DNA of 64,000 bases from Flavobacteriaceae bacterium PS02293 (GCA_029960045.1 JASCOV010000003.1:186001-250000); one strand, 5' to 3'. Shown: positions 34,939 to 44,061, counted from the stretch's first letter. Program-made: numbers and translations. Notes: generated by a model from the sequence alone, not told the origin.

Positions 34939-36391
34939 TTTTCGGCGGAAATTTCTTTTTCGGTTTTTTGAACGGTTTTTTCTGCGTTTTATTTTCCGCA
35001 GGTTGATTATCTGCAGTCTGAACTTTTGGTGTTTCAGTTTTATTTTCTGCAGGTTTTGAGTTGTTCTGACGATTTCTGTTATCCGCTTGTCTTGGATTTT
35101 TATTTCCAGCCGGCTGATTATCTGTTGACTTAACTTTTGGAACTGCCGTTTTATTTTCTACAGGTTTCTGATCGTTCGGACGATTTCTATTATCAGTTTG
35201 TTTAGGATTTTTGTTGTCCGTTTGTTGCCTTGCAGGTCTGCTGTCTGGCTGTCTCGGATTATTTCTGTCGCGGTTGTTATTGTTGTTTGGCCTTGGTTTT
35301 CTGTTCTTTTTCTCGAAACGGTCAACGCTATTTTCCTGAATCAAATCAGATGTAACCATACGGTTTTCAATAACTTTAAGATCTTCCAAAGCCTGAGATT
35401 TTTCGCCTTTTTTGTTAACAGCGATCATCTTCTGAACTTCATAAATATCAATATCGTACCAAGCCATTGAGTTCTCTACATAAGCAAACCACATTTTCTT
35501 TTTGAAAACATCAATTTTGATGCAGAATGCTCTTCCTTTCTCAGTATTCAAAACTGTACTTGACGATGGAAAATCTCTCAGAACATCAAGATAAGTGTCC
35601 AATTCATAATTAAGACAGCATTTCAGTTTTCCACATTGTCCTGCCAATTTTTGGGGATTGATACTTAATTGCTGATATCTCGCTGCATTTGTATTCACAG
35701 AGCGGAAATCCGTCAACCAAGTCGAACAACAAAGTTCACGACCACAAGAACCAATTCCTCCAACTTTTGCAGATTCCTGACGGAAACCGATTTGCTTCAT
35801 ATCAATCTTCGTTCTGAAAGTGGAAGCATATTCTTTAATTAATACACGGAAATCGATACGATTGTCTGCTGTATAATAAAAAGTGACTTTCGAGCCATCT
35901 CCCTGATATTCAACATCTGTAATCTTCATTTCTAGGTTAAGGCCGTAGGCGATTTTACGAGCATCTACCTTGATTGCATTTTCTTTATTTCTAAGGTCTT
36001 GCCAGGTTTCTACATCTTTTTGATTCGCAAGGCGGTAAACCTTTTGTATACTGTCTGTGTGTACATTTTTCTTTTTCATCTGGATTTTTACCAGTTCTCC
36101 AGAAAGACTTACTACACCTATATCGTGACCCGGGCTGGATTCTACAGCAATGATACTTCCTATATGTAAAGGCAGGTTGTTGACGTTTCTATAATATAAT
36201 TTACGTTCGTTTTTGAAACGAACTTCCACATATTCTGAACTTTTTGAACCCGATGGATTAACGTCGGAAAGCCAGTCAAAAACACTTAATTTATAACTAT
36301 TGCCACAAGTATCTACACTACTGCACCCACTGGCACTCTTCGTACCGCAAGAGTGGGAAGAATCGCCGGATGTTTTACATCCACAACTCAT
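34922..36391 (-). CDS. ricT: PSP1-domain protein, RicT/YaaT homologue with repetitive disordered tail
   Basis: The 489-residue protein begins with a Cys/Ser-rich segment (SCGCKTSGDSSHSCG). It then has a PSP1 domain (about 45-290) with the cysteine clusters GIGSCGRELCCSTW and GQCGKLKCCLNYE that bind Fe-S clusters in the Bacillus RicT/YaaT complex. RicT homologues act with RicA and RicF on RNase Y and RNA maturation; this partnership is not shown for Bacteroidota. The tail (about 370-489) is lysine/asparagine/proline-rich with degenerate repeats of a DNQPA-NKNPRQADNRNR type, probably disordered and RNA-binding. It is the first gene of the ricT-gldH-pbp1A operon. Confidence 0.88.
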   Translation of the reverse strand: MSCGCKTSGDSSHSCGTKSASGCSSVDTCGNSYKLSVFDWLSDVNPSGSKSSEYVEVRFKNERKLYYRNVNNLPLHIGSIIAVESSPGHDIGVVSLSGELVKIQMKKKNVHTDSIQKVYRLANQKDVETWQDLRNKENAIKVDARKIAYGLNLEMKITDVEYQGDGSKVTFYYTADNRIDFRVLIKEYASTFRTKIDMKQIGFRQESAKVGGIGSCGRELCCSTWLTDFRSVNTNAARYQQLSINPQKLAGQCGKLKCCLNYELDTYLDVLRDFPSSSTVLNTEKGRAFCIKIDVFKKKMWFAYVENSMAWYDIDIYEVQKMIAVNKKGEKSQALEDLKVIENRMVTSDLIQENSVDRFEKKNRKPRPNNNNNRDRNNPRQPDSRPARQQTDNKNPKQTDNRNRPNDQKPVENKTAVPKVKSTDNQPAGNKNPRQADNRNRQNNSKPAENKTETPKVQTADNQPAENKTQKKPFKKPKKKFPPKNEGNA

Positions 36392-36858
36392 ATTTTAATT
36401 TTTTTATGTCTGATTGCAAAGTTAATATAAATTTTATTTAAGCTTGACGATTATATTTTTTAAAAATACTTTTTTGTTAATTTTTAGTTAATACACGATT
36501 AATATTGATAAATAACCAAACAAACAAGCTTTAAATTATCATATATAGAAAACAGAAACCATCACTTTACTATGGTTTACATTCTATTGTTTAAAATTAA
36601 ACTATGTTGAATAAAATTTAAAATTAAGATTCAAATTACTAAAAATCAATTAATTAAAAAACACAAACTATCAAACAACTATTCTTAGAATAGCAATGTT
36701 TAACATTTTTTATGTTTTTTCGTCATTGTTATTAAAATAATTATAAATTTGGAACATTAATAATAATCATATGAAAACGCTGTGATCTACGACACAAAAA
36801 ACCTTAATCAAGTTTAAGCGATAACATATGACATTTTAAAAAATAATAAAATCAACAT
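36392..36858. other. 467-bp AT-rich intergenic region between divergent operons
   Basis: No gene is seen. It holds a TAACTTTG promoter box for ricT (36417-36424, minus) and a 7-bp inverted repeat AAACCAT/ATGGTTT (36556-36562 and 36572-36578) of unknown meaning. It also holds the TAAATTTG box of the FadL-like gene (36744-36751, plus), followed by a leader of about 100 nt. Confidence 0.6.
36744..36751 (+). promoter_or_regulatory. TAnnTTTG box of the FadL-like gene
   Basis: TAAATTTG at about 107 bp upstream of the ATG, implying a leader of about 100 nt. The leader contains two tiny AUG reading frames (36771-36785, and one ending near 36838). Confidence 0.5.
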
Positions 36859-38094
36859 ATGAAAAGAATTTTAATGACCGCGGCTTTAGCAGCCGGTGTA
36901 ATGACATACGCAGGAGGATTCCGAGTATCTCTTCAGGGCGTAAAGCAGCTAGCGATGGCTCACACCAGCGCTCATGCAGAGGATGCAAGTGTTGCATTCT
37001 TCAACCCTGCGGGTATTTCTTTTATTCCTGCAAAACTGAGTGTAGCAGCGGGTGGTTTTGGAGTTTCAAATAAAATAACGTTCCAAAATACCAGTACTTT
37101 ACAACAAACGGAAACCGATAATCCATTAGGAACTCCAATTTATGCAGCAGTTGCCTACAAAGTTTTGGACAATCTTTCTTTAGGTTTTAGTTTCTCTACA
37201 CCTTTTGGGAGCACGATTGAATGGCCGACTGGCTGGGAAGGTGCAGAGATGGTAGAAAAATTAGAATTGAAAAGTTATTTTTTCCAACCTATGGTTTCTG
37301 TAAAATTGGCACCTTGGGCTTCCTTTGGAGCTAGTTATATTTATGCAAAAGGAAAAGTAGATTGGACAAAACGAGTTACACAACTAGACGGCTCTCTTAA
37401 CCTATTGGATGATGAGGCTACTGGTCACGGATTTGGATTTGGTTTCTACTTTCAGCCGGACAGCCAATGGGATGTAAGTGTTGCTTATAGATCTCCTGTT
37501 GATATGAAAGCTGAAAAAGGGAAAGCTACTTTTAATGTATCTCAAGCTTTATATTCTAATATTGGTCTTGCTGCAACTGGCGGGGTTGATAGCTTCAAAG
37601 CAACTTTACCTTTGGTAGATGAAGTAACATTAGGTGCAACTTACAAAGTAACTCCAAAATGGTTGGTTTCAGCAGATTTCAATTATCACGGTTGGGAAAG
37701 ATATAACAAACTGACTTTGGATTTTGCTAATGCTCCTGTTGGAAATCAAGCAGATCCTACAATTTTGGTGGCTCCTAAAAACTTTAAGAATACTAAATCT
37801 GTACGTATCGGAACACAATATATGGTTACTGATATGATTGCTGCAAGATTAGGTTGGTATTATGATGAATCCCCTTACTCTGATGAGAATTTCATCCCAG
37901 AAACGCCATCATTTGACAACTATGTGTTAACCGGAGGTATTGGACTAAAATTCAATAAATTGGCTGTAGACATTTCTGGAGCTTATGCAATGCCGGAAAG
38001 CAGAAAAGTAAATAATGCTTATAATAGTTTTTACGGACAAGCTAAAGCAAACGTATTCTACTTTGGTTTAGGATTATCTTACAACGCATTTTAA
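36859..38094 (+). CDS. FadL/OmpP1-family outer-membrane transport protein
   Basis: A 411-residue outer-membrane barrel of the FadL family, which moves hydrophobic compounds such as long-chain fatty acids or aromatics across the outer membrane. After a signal peptide (MKRILMTAALAAGVMTYAGG) comes the family signature GVKQLAMAHTSAHAEDASVAFFNPAGISFI, equivalent to the hatch region with NPAG. Beta strands follow up to the terminal YFGLGLSYNAF. The C-terminal phenylalanine is the usual barrel-insertion signal. It is followed by an SGNH lipoprotein 15 bp downstream, a common pair in Bacteroidota. Confidence 0.93.
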   Translation: MKRILMTAALAAGVMTYAGGFRVSLQGVKQLAMAHTSAHAEDASVAFFNPAGISFIPAKLSVAAGGFGVSNKITFQNTSTLQQTETDNPLGTPIYAAVAYKVLDNLSLGFSFSTPFGSTIEWPTGWEGAEMVEKLELKSYFFQPMVSVKLAPWASFGASYIYAKGKVDWTKRVTQLDGSLNLLDDEATGHGFGFGFYFQPDSQWDVSVAYRSPVDMKAEKGKATFNVSQALYSNIGLAATGGVDSFKATLPLVDEVTLGATYKVTPKWLVSADFNYHGWERYNKLTLDFANAPVGNQADPTILVAPKNFKNTKSVRIGTQYMVTDMIAARLGWYYDESPYSDENFIPETPSFDNYVLTGGIGLKFNKLAVDISGAYAMPESRKVNNAYNSFYGQAKANVFYFGLGLSYNAF

Positions 38095-38109
38095 AAAATA
38101 GAACTAATT

Positions 38110-39645
38110 ATGAAAAAGATATTTTTATCAAGTATAGCAGCATCACTTCTACTTGCGGTAAGCTGTAAGACAGATTTCGATAACGATACGCAAGATGTTG
38201 TTGTAACGGCCGGAGATGCTAATTTCTCCAAATATGTTGCTTTAGGTAACTCATTAACATCAGGATATCGAGATGGCGCATTATATTCCAGCGGACAAAA
38301 TGAATCTTATCCTTTAATGCTCGCAAATCAAATGAAACTTGCCGGTGGTGGAGATTTCAAACAACCAATGATGCCAAATGATGTTGGAGGCTTTACTGAT
38401 TTGAAAGATGCCAGCGGAAACATATTATATCCTGGTAAACTAACATTACAGGTTTCAAATGGCGCACTTAGCCCTGCTTATTCAGCACCTGCCGCTGCCT
38501 TAGATAATGTAACTTCGGGTGGACCTTATCAAAATATGGGCGTTCCTGGTGCAAAGTCATTTCATTTGGTTACGCCAGGCTATGGAAGTGCAGCAAACTT
38601 ATCTTTAGGAAGAGCTAATCCTTACTTTGTAAGATTTGCAACTTCTGCTACAACCACAGTTCTTGCAGATGCAATGGCACAAAAACCAACATTCTTCTCA
38701 CTTTGGATTGGCGCAAATGATGTACTAAGCTACGCTACAAGCGGAGGAAGTGGTGTAGATCAAAAAGGAAATACAAATCCTGCAACTTATGGATCTAATG
38801 ATATTTCTGATCCTAATGTTGTAGCAGCTTCTATCAAAGGGATTCTTGATGGATTAAAATCAGTTGGTACGACAAAAGGAGCAATATCAAACATCCCTTA
38901 CGTCTCTTCCGTTCCTTACTTTACAACCGTTCCTTATAACCCACTTACACCTGCTGCTTTAGGAGCTAACCTTGCCACTCTTAACGCAAGCTTGTATGGA
39001 CCTCTTAAGCAAGCTTTAACAGCATTTGGAGCGGGAACCAGAATCAACTTATTATCTTCTACTTCTGCCAACCCAGTGTTAATAAAAGATACTTCATTAA
39101 CTGATCTATCTGCGCAACTTACAGCTGCTTTGACTCCTTCATTAGGAGCAGCAACTGCAGCGGCATTTGGACAAGTTTATGGACAGGCAAGACAAGCAAC
39201 TTCAGAAGATTTTATTCTATTACCAGCAAGTTCTATTATCGCTAAGCCAAATGCTAGCGCACCAGCAGCGATCAATGTAAATGGAGTTTCTTATCCTTTA
39301 CAAAACCAATATGTTTTAACTAAAACAGAATCTGCTTTAGTTGTAGCAGCAACAGACGCTTACAATACATCTATTACAAGCTTAGCTTCTGCATACGGTT
39401 TGGCATTGGTAGATTCTAAAGCAAAAATGATAGAATTAAACTCTGTATCTGGAATCCAATGGGATGGTGTAAAATACACTTCGAAGTTTGTAACTGGAGG
39501 TGCATTTTCTTTAGATGGAGTACATCCAACAGGAAGAGGATATGCAATTATAGCTAATGAATATCTAAAAGCAATCAATTTAAAATACAAATCAAATCTT
39601 CCTATGATAAGTCCTAACTCTTATTCTGGAGTTAAGTTCCCATAA
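38110..39645 (+). CDS. SGNH/GDSL-family outer-membrane lipoprotein
   Basis: A 511-residue lipoprotein (lipid cysteine C19 in LLAVSCK) of the SGNH hydrolase superfamily. The block I nucleophile is S48 in ALGNSLTSGY; the usual GDSL aspartate is asparagine. Block III is WIGANDVLSY and block V DGVHPTGRGYAI, so the catalytic Ser, Gly, Asn and His are all present. The substrate could be a lipid or ester imported or released with the neighbouring FadL-like protein. That link rests only on gene order. A strong terminator follows. Confidence 0.9.
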   Translation: MKKIFLSSIAASLLLAVSCKTDFDNDTQDVVVTAGDANFSKYVALGNSLTSGYRDGALYSSGQNESYPLMLANQMKLAGGGDFKQPMMPNDVGGFTDLKDASGNILYPGKLTLQVSNGALSPAYSAPAAALDNVTSGGPYQNMGVPGAKSFHLVTPGYGSAANLSLGRANPYFVRFATSATTTVLADAMAQKPTFFSLWIGANDVLSYATSGGSGVDQKGNTNPATYGSNDISDPNVVAASIKGILDGLKSVGTTKGAISNIPYVSSVPYFTTVPYNPLTPAALGANLATLNASLYGPLKQALTAFGAGTRINLLSSTSANPVLIKDTSLTDLSAQLTAALTPSLGAATAAAFGQVYGQARQATSEDFILLPASSIIAKPNASAPAAINVNGVSYPLQNQYVLTKTESALVVAATDAYNTSITSLASAYGLALVDSKAKMIELNSVSGIQWDGVKYTSKFVTGGAFSLDGVHPTGRGYAIIANEYLKAINLKYKSNLPMISPNSYSGVKFP

Positions 39646-39663
39646 GGAAAAACAACAGTTATA

Positions 39664-39703
39664 AAAGCCGTCTTGTTCTAAATAACGAGGCGGCTTTTTT
39701 TTA
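39664..39703 (+). terminator. Terminator of the FadL-SGNH pair
   Basis: AAAGCCGTCTTGTT (39664-39677) pairs with AACGAGGCGGCTTT (39684-39697, two G-T pairs), followed by eight or more T residues. Confidence 0.88.
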
Positions 39704-39754
39704 TTTGAAATTAATATTATTCCTGAGTTATAAAAATTTGATTATTTTTACAGT

Positions 39755-40180
39755 ATGCTTTCAAAAAGAGTCAAATACGCAATCAAAACTTTGCTTTTCC
39801 TAAACAGGGAAGACAATTCCTCATTATTTTCCGCTAAAAAAATATCGGAAAACGAACGTATTCCGCTCAAATTTCTGGAACAAATCCTGCGCGAACTAAA
39901 GCAAAACAAAATTCTTAAAAGCGAAAGAGGCGCTGAAGGTGGTTATACATTAATGAAAAATCCAGCAGAAATTAAAGTCTTGGATGTGATCAGAATTGTA
40001 GATGGCCCTGTTGCTCTATTACCTTGCGCATCACTCAACTTTTATGAAAAATGTGCAGACTGTAAAGACGAAGGCACTTGCAGCATTAGAAAATTATTGA
40101 TCAACGTCCGTGACAATATGTTGCCAATTCTAGATACAAGCATTGCTGATATGACCAAGTCAGAAAATTGTTCGCTGTAA
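39755..40180 (+). CDS. Rrf2-family transcriptional regulator
   Basis: A 141-residue winged-helix regulator of the Rrf2 family (relatives of IscR and NsrR). The DNA-binding part includes SKRVKYAIKTLLFLN and IPLKFLEQILRELKQNKILKSERGAEGGYTL. Cysteines C91, C100, C103 and C109 (LLPCAS, YEKCADC, EGTCSI) can bind an Fe-S cluster that senses redox or nitric oxide stress. Its target is unknown. The stop codon TAA overlaps the ATG of tadA by 1 bp (TAATG). Confidence 0.92.
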   Translation: MLSKRVKYAIKTLLFLNREDNSSLFSAKKISENERIPLKFLEQILRELKQNKILKSERGAEGGYTLMKNPAEIKVLDVIRIVDGPVALLPCASLNFYEKCADCKDEGTCSIRKLLINVRDNMLPILDTSIADMTKSENCSL

Positions 40181-40611
40181 TGTTTACCGACGAATACTTT
40201 ATGAAGATGGCTTTTCAGGAAGCTGAAAAAGCATTAGAAAAAGACGAAGTTCCAATTGGATGTATCGTTGTTTCAAATGACAGAATCATTGCAAAATCTC
40301 ATAATCTAACCGAAACTCTAAATGATGTAACTGCTCACGCAGAAATGCAAGCTATCACTTCCGCAGCGAATTATCTTGGCGGAAAATATCTTCAGAATTG
40401 TACGCTATACGTCACTTTAGAACCTTGCGTCATGTGTGCCGGCGCGCTCAATTGGTCACAAATTACGAAGGTTGTGATTGGCGCTAGAGACGAACAAAGA
40501 GGATTTATTAATAAAGGTTTATCGCTTCACCCAAAAACGGAAGTTGTAACCGGAATTATGGAAAACGAATGTTCGGAAATTGTAAAGAATTTTTTCAGGA
40601 ATAAGAGATAG
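40180..40611 (+). CDS. tadA: tRNA-specific adenosine deaminase
   Basis: TadA converts A34 to inosine in tRNA-Arg(ACG). I start it at ATG 40180, which shares a base with the stop of the Rrf2 gene; a TTG four codons upstream is less likely. The 143-residue protein has the zinc and catalytic residues H53 and E55 (TAHAEMQA) and C83 and C86 (LEPCVMCAGAL). It also has the TadA-typical ...ARDEQRGFINKGLSLHPKTEV tail. The nearby dCMP deaminase is a different family member. Confidence 0.94.
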   Translation: MFTDEYFMKMAFQEAEKALEKDEVPIGCIVVSNDRIIAKSHNLTETLNDVTAHAEMQAITSAANYLGGKYLQNCTLYVTLEPCVMCAGALNWSQITKVVIGARDEQRGFINKGLSLHPKTEVVTGIMENECSEIVKNFFRNKR

Positions 40612-40620
40612 CTTTTTAAT

Positions 40621-41313
40621 ATGCTTAAAAATAAAATTATTAATGCGGGCTTACTTTCTGCTGTTTTTATTTTTTCGATATTAATGCTAAATACCGTCAG
40701 CCAATATTCTACCTTCGAAACTAATGTTGGCTTTCTAAGATTTAAACAAAATGTAATTGGAAATCAGTATTGGCTTTTATTCTTTTATATTCACATATTT
40801 TCAATCGTGCTTTGTCTGCTGGCAGGATTAACACAGTTTTCAAACCAATTTTTACAAGAAAACAGGAAACTTCACAGGATCTTAGGGAAAATATATGTTT
40901 ACAATATTCTGATCATTAATTTTCCTGCTTGTTTTATTTTGGCTTTATTTTCAAACGGAGGAATTATAGGAATCATCGGGTTTTTCGTTCAGAATATTTT
41001 GTGGGGCTACTTTACTTTATTTGCAGTTGTTTCTATTAGAAAAGGAAATGTGACAACTCACAAAAACTATATGATTTTCAGTTATGCAATTACTATAACT
41101 GCTATTACATTTAGAAGTATCAAAAATATATTTTTCGATGAAAATATATTTTCATACCAACTTTTTTATGGATTGAATGTCTGGATTTCTTTAATTCTAA
41201 ATCTTAGCATTGCATATATTATTGTGAAAAAAAATTCGCAAAAATTATCGCTCGAAAGTAACCGTGTTGATAAAAATAATGAAAGCAACCGCAAGACAGA
41301 CAACAAAGCTTAA
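40621..41313 (+). CDS. DUF2306 membrane protein
   Basis: A 230-residue protein with about six transmembrane helices. The DUF2306 pattern is clear: FYIHIFSIVLCLLAGLTQFSNQF, LHRILGKIYVYNILIINFPACFILA, and THKNYMIFSYAITITAITFRSIK. Conserved histidines in these helices suggest a haem or quinone site, but no function is established. The last 30 residues are hydrophilic (KNSQKLSLESNRVDKNNESNRK), and their coding DNA overlaps the end of a small gene on the other strand by 69 bp. Confidence 0.86.
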   Translation: MLKNKIINAGLLSAVFIFSILMLNTVSQYSTFETNVGFLRFKQNVIGNQYWLLFFYIHIFSIVLCLLAGLTQFSNQFLQENRKLHRILGKIYVYNILIINFPACFILALFSNGGIIGIIGFFVQNILWGYFTLFAVVSIRKGNVTTHKNYMIFSYAITITAITFRSIKNIFFDENIFSYQLFYGLNVWISLILNLSIAYIIVKKNSQKLSLESNRVDKNNESNRKTDNKA

Positions 41314-41448
41314 AACTAAAACAAGCGCATTAAGAGCCTGATGATATTGGCTTTTTTTGGTAAATCTCTCAAAAAACTTCATTGACAGGTATGAAATTCC
41401 ACCGAAAATAACCATTACGAAAACGAAAAACAAAAGACCCATAATCAT
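41245..41448 (-). CDS. Small two-helix membrane protein overlapping DUF2306 tail to tail
   Basis: A 67-residue protein with two hydrophobic helices (LLFFVFVMVIFGGISYL and ALVLVLSFVVCLAVAFIIFI) separated by a basic loop (KFFERFTKKSQYHQ). The start is ATG 41448, or ATG 41442 two codons later. I treat it as real because a perfect TATATTTG box (41466-41473) lies at the right distance and the hydrophobic pattern is coherent. It would converge on and overlap the DUF2306 gene by 69 bp. I recognise no family. Confidence 0.62.
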   Translation of the reverse strand: MIMGLLFFVFVMVIFGGISYLSMKFFERFTKKSQYHQALNALVLVLSFVVCLAVAFIIFINTVTFER

Positions 41449-41465
41449 TAGTTTAATTAGTTTCT

Positions 41466-41473
41466 CAAATATA
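41466..41473 (-). promoter_or_regulatory. TAnnTTTG box of the small membrane protein gene
   Basis: TATATTTG on the minus strand, 17 bp before ATG 41448. Confidence 0.5.
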
Positions 41474-41519
41474 TAAAACTTTTAAACGCCAAAATTTTAT
41501 AATTTTTTTTAGATTTCTG

Positions 41520-42668
41520 TTATTTTAGATTTTCGATACTGAGATGGAATAATGGTTTCAATGCGTTCATTTTTCGCCAATTCTGTTGTTTGAATTTGAC
41601 ATTTAAGTTTCGGGATTTGAAAGTTAAAATACTGTCGGATTTTTGCAAATTAATTTCTGCAAACTCTTTGTTTCCTTTATAATCTGTCAATGTAATTTTT
41701 GAAGAATCTGATGTTTTTTGATATTTAAAATCAACTACTTCGTCATTCTTACTCATTAAAATCAAATAATTTCTGCGGTGGAAAAAGAGATATTTAATGT
41801 CTGATTTTTCATCTAAAACTTTGTAAATACCGTGTAAATCTGATCTTTTCGCAAGGTCATCATTGTAGTTTCGGGAAATAAAGTAAGGCCAGATTATTTG
41901 CACAAAAGCAATTCCCAAAATAAAATCCTTAATGAAAATTAAAAAAGGCTTGCTTCTTCCCTGATAGGTTTCAGAAAGTTGTTCAGGTTTCTTTAAAATC
42001 AGAAATCTGTAAAGTTTGACCGAATCATCCTTTAAGCAGAAAATACTCATCACTAATAATATTAATGAAAATAGTTTCACAGAAATATCAAATCCAATAT
42101 TAATGAAAATGACATTCAGAAAAACAACAGATGAAAGTAAAATTCCGACAATTCTCGTTTTTCTGAACATTAATAAAACGGCAGCAAAAACCTCAACAGA
42201 ACCTGTCAGAATCGAATACAATCTGGAAGTTCCCATCACGTTCCAAAATAAAATATCTTTATCAAGATCTCCAAATCTGCTGTACAAAATATTGGGTTCC
42301 GGAAGATAGAATTGTGCTTTGAAAATCTTATCGATTCCATATTTAAAAAGAATGATGATTAAATAGCAAATAATAATTTGCTCGATATAAATTTTAATAT
42401 TTTGACGATATTTTGATTTAATAAAAACTGAAATTAATATAGAAAGCACCAATAAAATCCCCACCAAAATAAACATCGACAAACTGTCGGAAGAGAAATC
42501 TATTCGAACATCTGGTTTGTTGAAAACGGCTGAGGAAATAAAATTCGTCAGTTTTCCAAACAAAAAAGTAGTGATGTTTTTCTGGAAATTCCCTATAAAA
42601 TCTAATGGGAAGAATGCAATGAAAAGCAGAAAGAAAACACCAGAGAAATTGGACAGTTTAGCTTTCAT
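41520..42668 (-). CDS. DoxX-like multi-pass membrane protein
   Basis: A 382-residue protein with about eight transmembrane helices in the first 260 residues and a soluble beta-rich C-terminus. The segment YGIDKIFKAQFYLPEPN...GSVEVFAAVLLMFRKTRIVGILLSSVVFLNVIFINIGFDISVKLFSL resembles DoxX-like proteins (thiosulphate:quinone oxidoreductase relatives), but the match is by eye and weak. It overlaps the upstream gene by 11 bp and so forms a two-gene unit with the next protein. Function unknown. Confidence 0.72.
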   Translation of the reverse strand: MKAKLSNFSGVFFLLFIAFFPLDFIGNFQKNITTFLFGKLTNFISSAVFNKPDVRIDFSSDSLSMFILVGILLVLSILISVFIKSKYRQNIKIYIEQIIICYLIIILFKYGIDKIFKAQFYLPEPNILYSRFGDLDKDILFWNVMGTSRLYSILTGSVEVFAAVLLMFRKTRIVGILLSSVVFLNVIFINIGFDISVKLFSLILLVMSIFCLKDDSVKLYRFLILKKPEQLSETYQGRSKPFLIFIKDFILGIAFVQIIWPYFISRNYNDDLAKRSDLHGIYKVLDEKSDIKYLFFHRRNYLILMSKNDEVVDFKYQKTSDSSKITLTDYKGNKEFAEINLQKSDSILTFKSRNLNVKFKQQNWRKMNALKPLFHLSIENLK

Positions 42669-43242
42669 GCCTTCTGTTCTTTCTCCAGGAATGTAAAGCT
42701 ATAAAACCAGAAATAATGAAAACAAGAATGATCAGACCGTTTTTTATCAAACTTTCTTTCTTGATTTCAGACTTTTTGATTTGAGGTTTGGGTTTTTCTT
42801 TTTCTAGTTTTTTATAAGTTTTGGTTTTTGAGTTGTATTGAAGATAAACCGTAGAATCGTTTTTGATTGCAATCCAACTAGATCTATTATACATCTCTTC
42901 ATTCACCTGTAATTTCAAACTATCATTATAAGTTTTCTTTTTTTTGAAATTTTTCAGCGCAATCGTATCTATCCTTCTATCTCCTTTTCCGTTTTGATTC
43001 CAATTTTCACGGTTGGATTTCACAACGGCTTTATTCCCTTCCAAAATAATTACAGAATCTATCATTACCTTTGTTATAGGAGGATTCCCAAGATTAGATT
43101 CATTAACATCAAAAAAATTCTTGGAAACTGAAGTTTCAAAATGATTCATATTTCCGCTGTGGCTTTTGAAAGCAATCAGTTTGGTTTGCGAAAATAGAAA
43201 TGTGCTGATGAAAATTGCGAAAAGAAAAGAGAATTTTTTCAT
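42658..43242 (-). CDS. Secreted or membrane-anchored hypothetical protein
   Basis: A 194-residue protein with a signal peptide (MKKFSFLFAIFISTFLFSQ), a basic periplasmic domain, and a C-terminal transmembrane helix (LIKNGLIILVFIISGFIALHSW) ending in a basic tail. I do not recognise a family. Its last codons overlap the start of the DoxX-like membrane protein by 11 bp, so the two products are likely made together and may act as a pair. Confidence 0.75.
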   Translation of the reverse strand: MKKFSFLFAIFISTFLFSQTKLIAFKSHSGNMNHFETSVSKNFFDVNESNLGNPPITKVMIDSVIILEGNKAVVKSNRENWNQNGKGDRRIDTIALKNFKKKKTYNDSLKLQVNEEMYNRSSWIAIKNDSTVYLQYNSKTKTYKKLEKEKPKPQIKKSEIKKESLIKNGLIILVFIISGFIALHSWRKNRRHES

Positions 43243-43296
43243 AGTTATTGATTTAAAACTATGATTCTGATTCCTTCAAAAAGTTAAATACAAGAT

Positions 43297-44055
43297 CTAC
43301 AAATCTTTACCTAAGAAATACAATCCTTTTAAAGTATGAAGTCTGTCCCCAATATTAATTTTATCCGTCAAAGGTTTATAAACGTGGCTCACACCGCCAG
43401 TTGCAATCACAAAGCAATTATCTTTAACCTCATCATTAATGCGGTCTATAAAACCTTCCACCATTCCAAGGAATCCGTACACCATTCCACTTTGCATACA
43501 AGTAATCGTATCCAGCCCTAAAACTGATTTCGGTTTTACCAATTCAATTTCCGGTAATTGAGCCGTTCCTTTTATCAGGCTATTAAGCGAAGTTACAATT
43601 CCTGGCGCAATGATAACACCTAGAGTTTCTCCATTTTCATCAAGGCAGCTTGCTGTAAGTGCCGTTCCAAAATCCAGAATAATTTTCTTCTGTGCAGGAT
43701 AAAGATTATGAGCCGCTACAAGATTGGCGTAGATATCAGTTCCCATTTGTTTAGATTTCGGGATAACTCCAGACGGCGTATTTCTATCTACAATTACAGG
43801 AACTTTCTGATGAATTTTCTTAATAGCACTTGCCACAACTTTCGTCAATTGAGGTACAACAGAACCAATAATCACTTTATCAATTCTCTCGACATCGATT
43901 TTATAAGTCTGATAAAGCATCAGAACCTGAACAAAAAGTTCATCCGTCGTCTTATAAGGTTTTGTATTGATAACCCAAGAGATATCACAATTGTCATCAT
44001 CAAACAATCCGAAACGGATGTTGGTGTTTCCTATATTGATTACAATAGAATTCAT
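43297..44055 (-). CDS. coaX: Type III pantothenate kinase
   Basis: CoaX phosphorylates pantothenate, the first step of coenzyme A synthesis. The 252-residue protein has the ASKHA-fold motifs: phosphate 1 NIGNTNIRFGLF, GSVVPQLTKV, the PQMGTD-like motif SKQMGTDIYANLVAAHNLYP, and phosphate 2 ILDFGTALTASCLD with GVIIAPGI following. It is separate from coaBC, the later pathway gene at 60366. The upstream 100 bp is an imperfect inverted repeat (see 44062-44160). Confidence 0.94.
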   Translation of the reverse strand: MNSIVINIGNTNIRFGLFDDDNCDISWVINTKPYKTTDELFVQVLMLYQTYKIDVERIDKVIIGSVVPQLTKVVASAIKKIHQKVPVIVDRNTPSGVIPKSKQMGTDIYANLVAAHNLYPAQKKIILDFGTALTASCLDENGETLGVIIAPGIVTSLNSLIKGTAQLPEIELVKPKSVLGLDTITCMQSGMVYGFLGMVEGFIDRINDEVKDNCFVIATGGVSHVYKPLTDKINIGDRLHTLKGLYFLGKDL

Positions 44056-44061
44056 TTTTTT

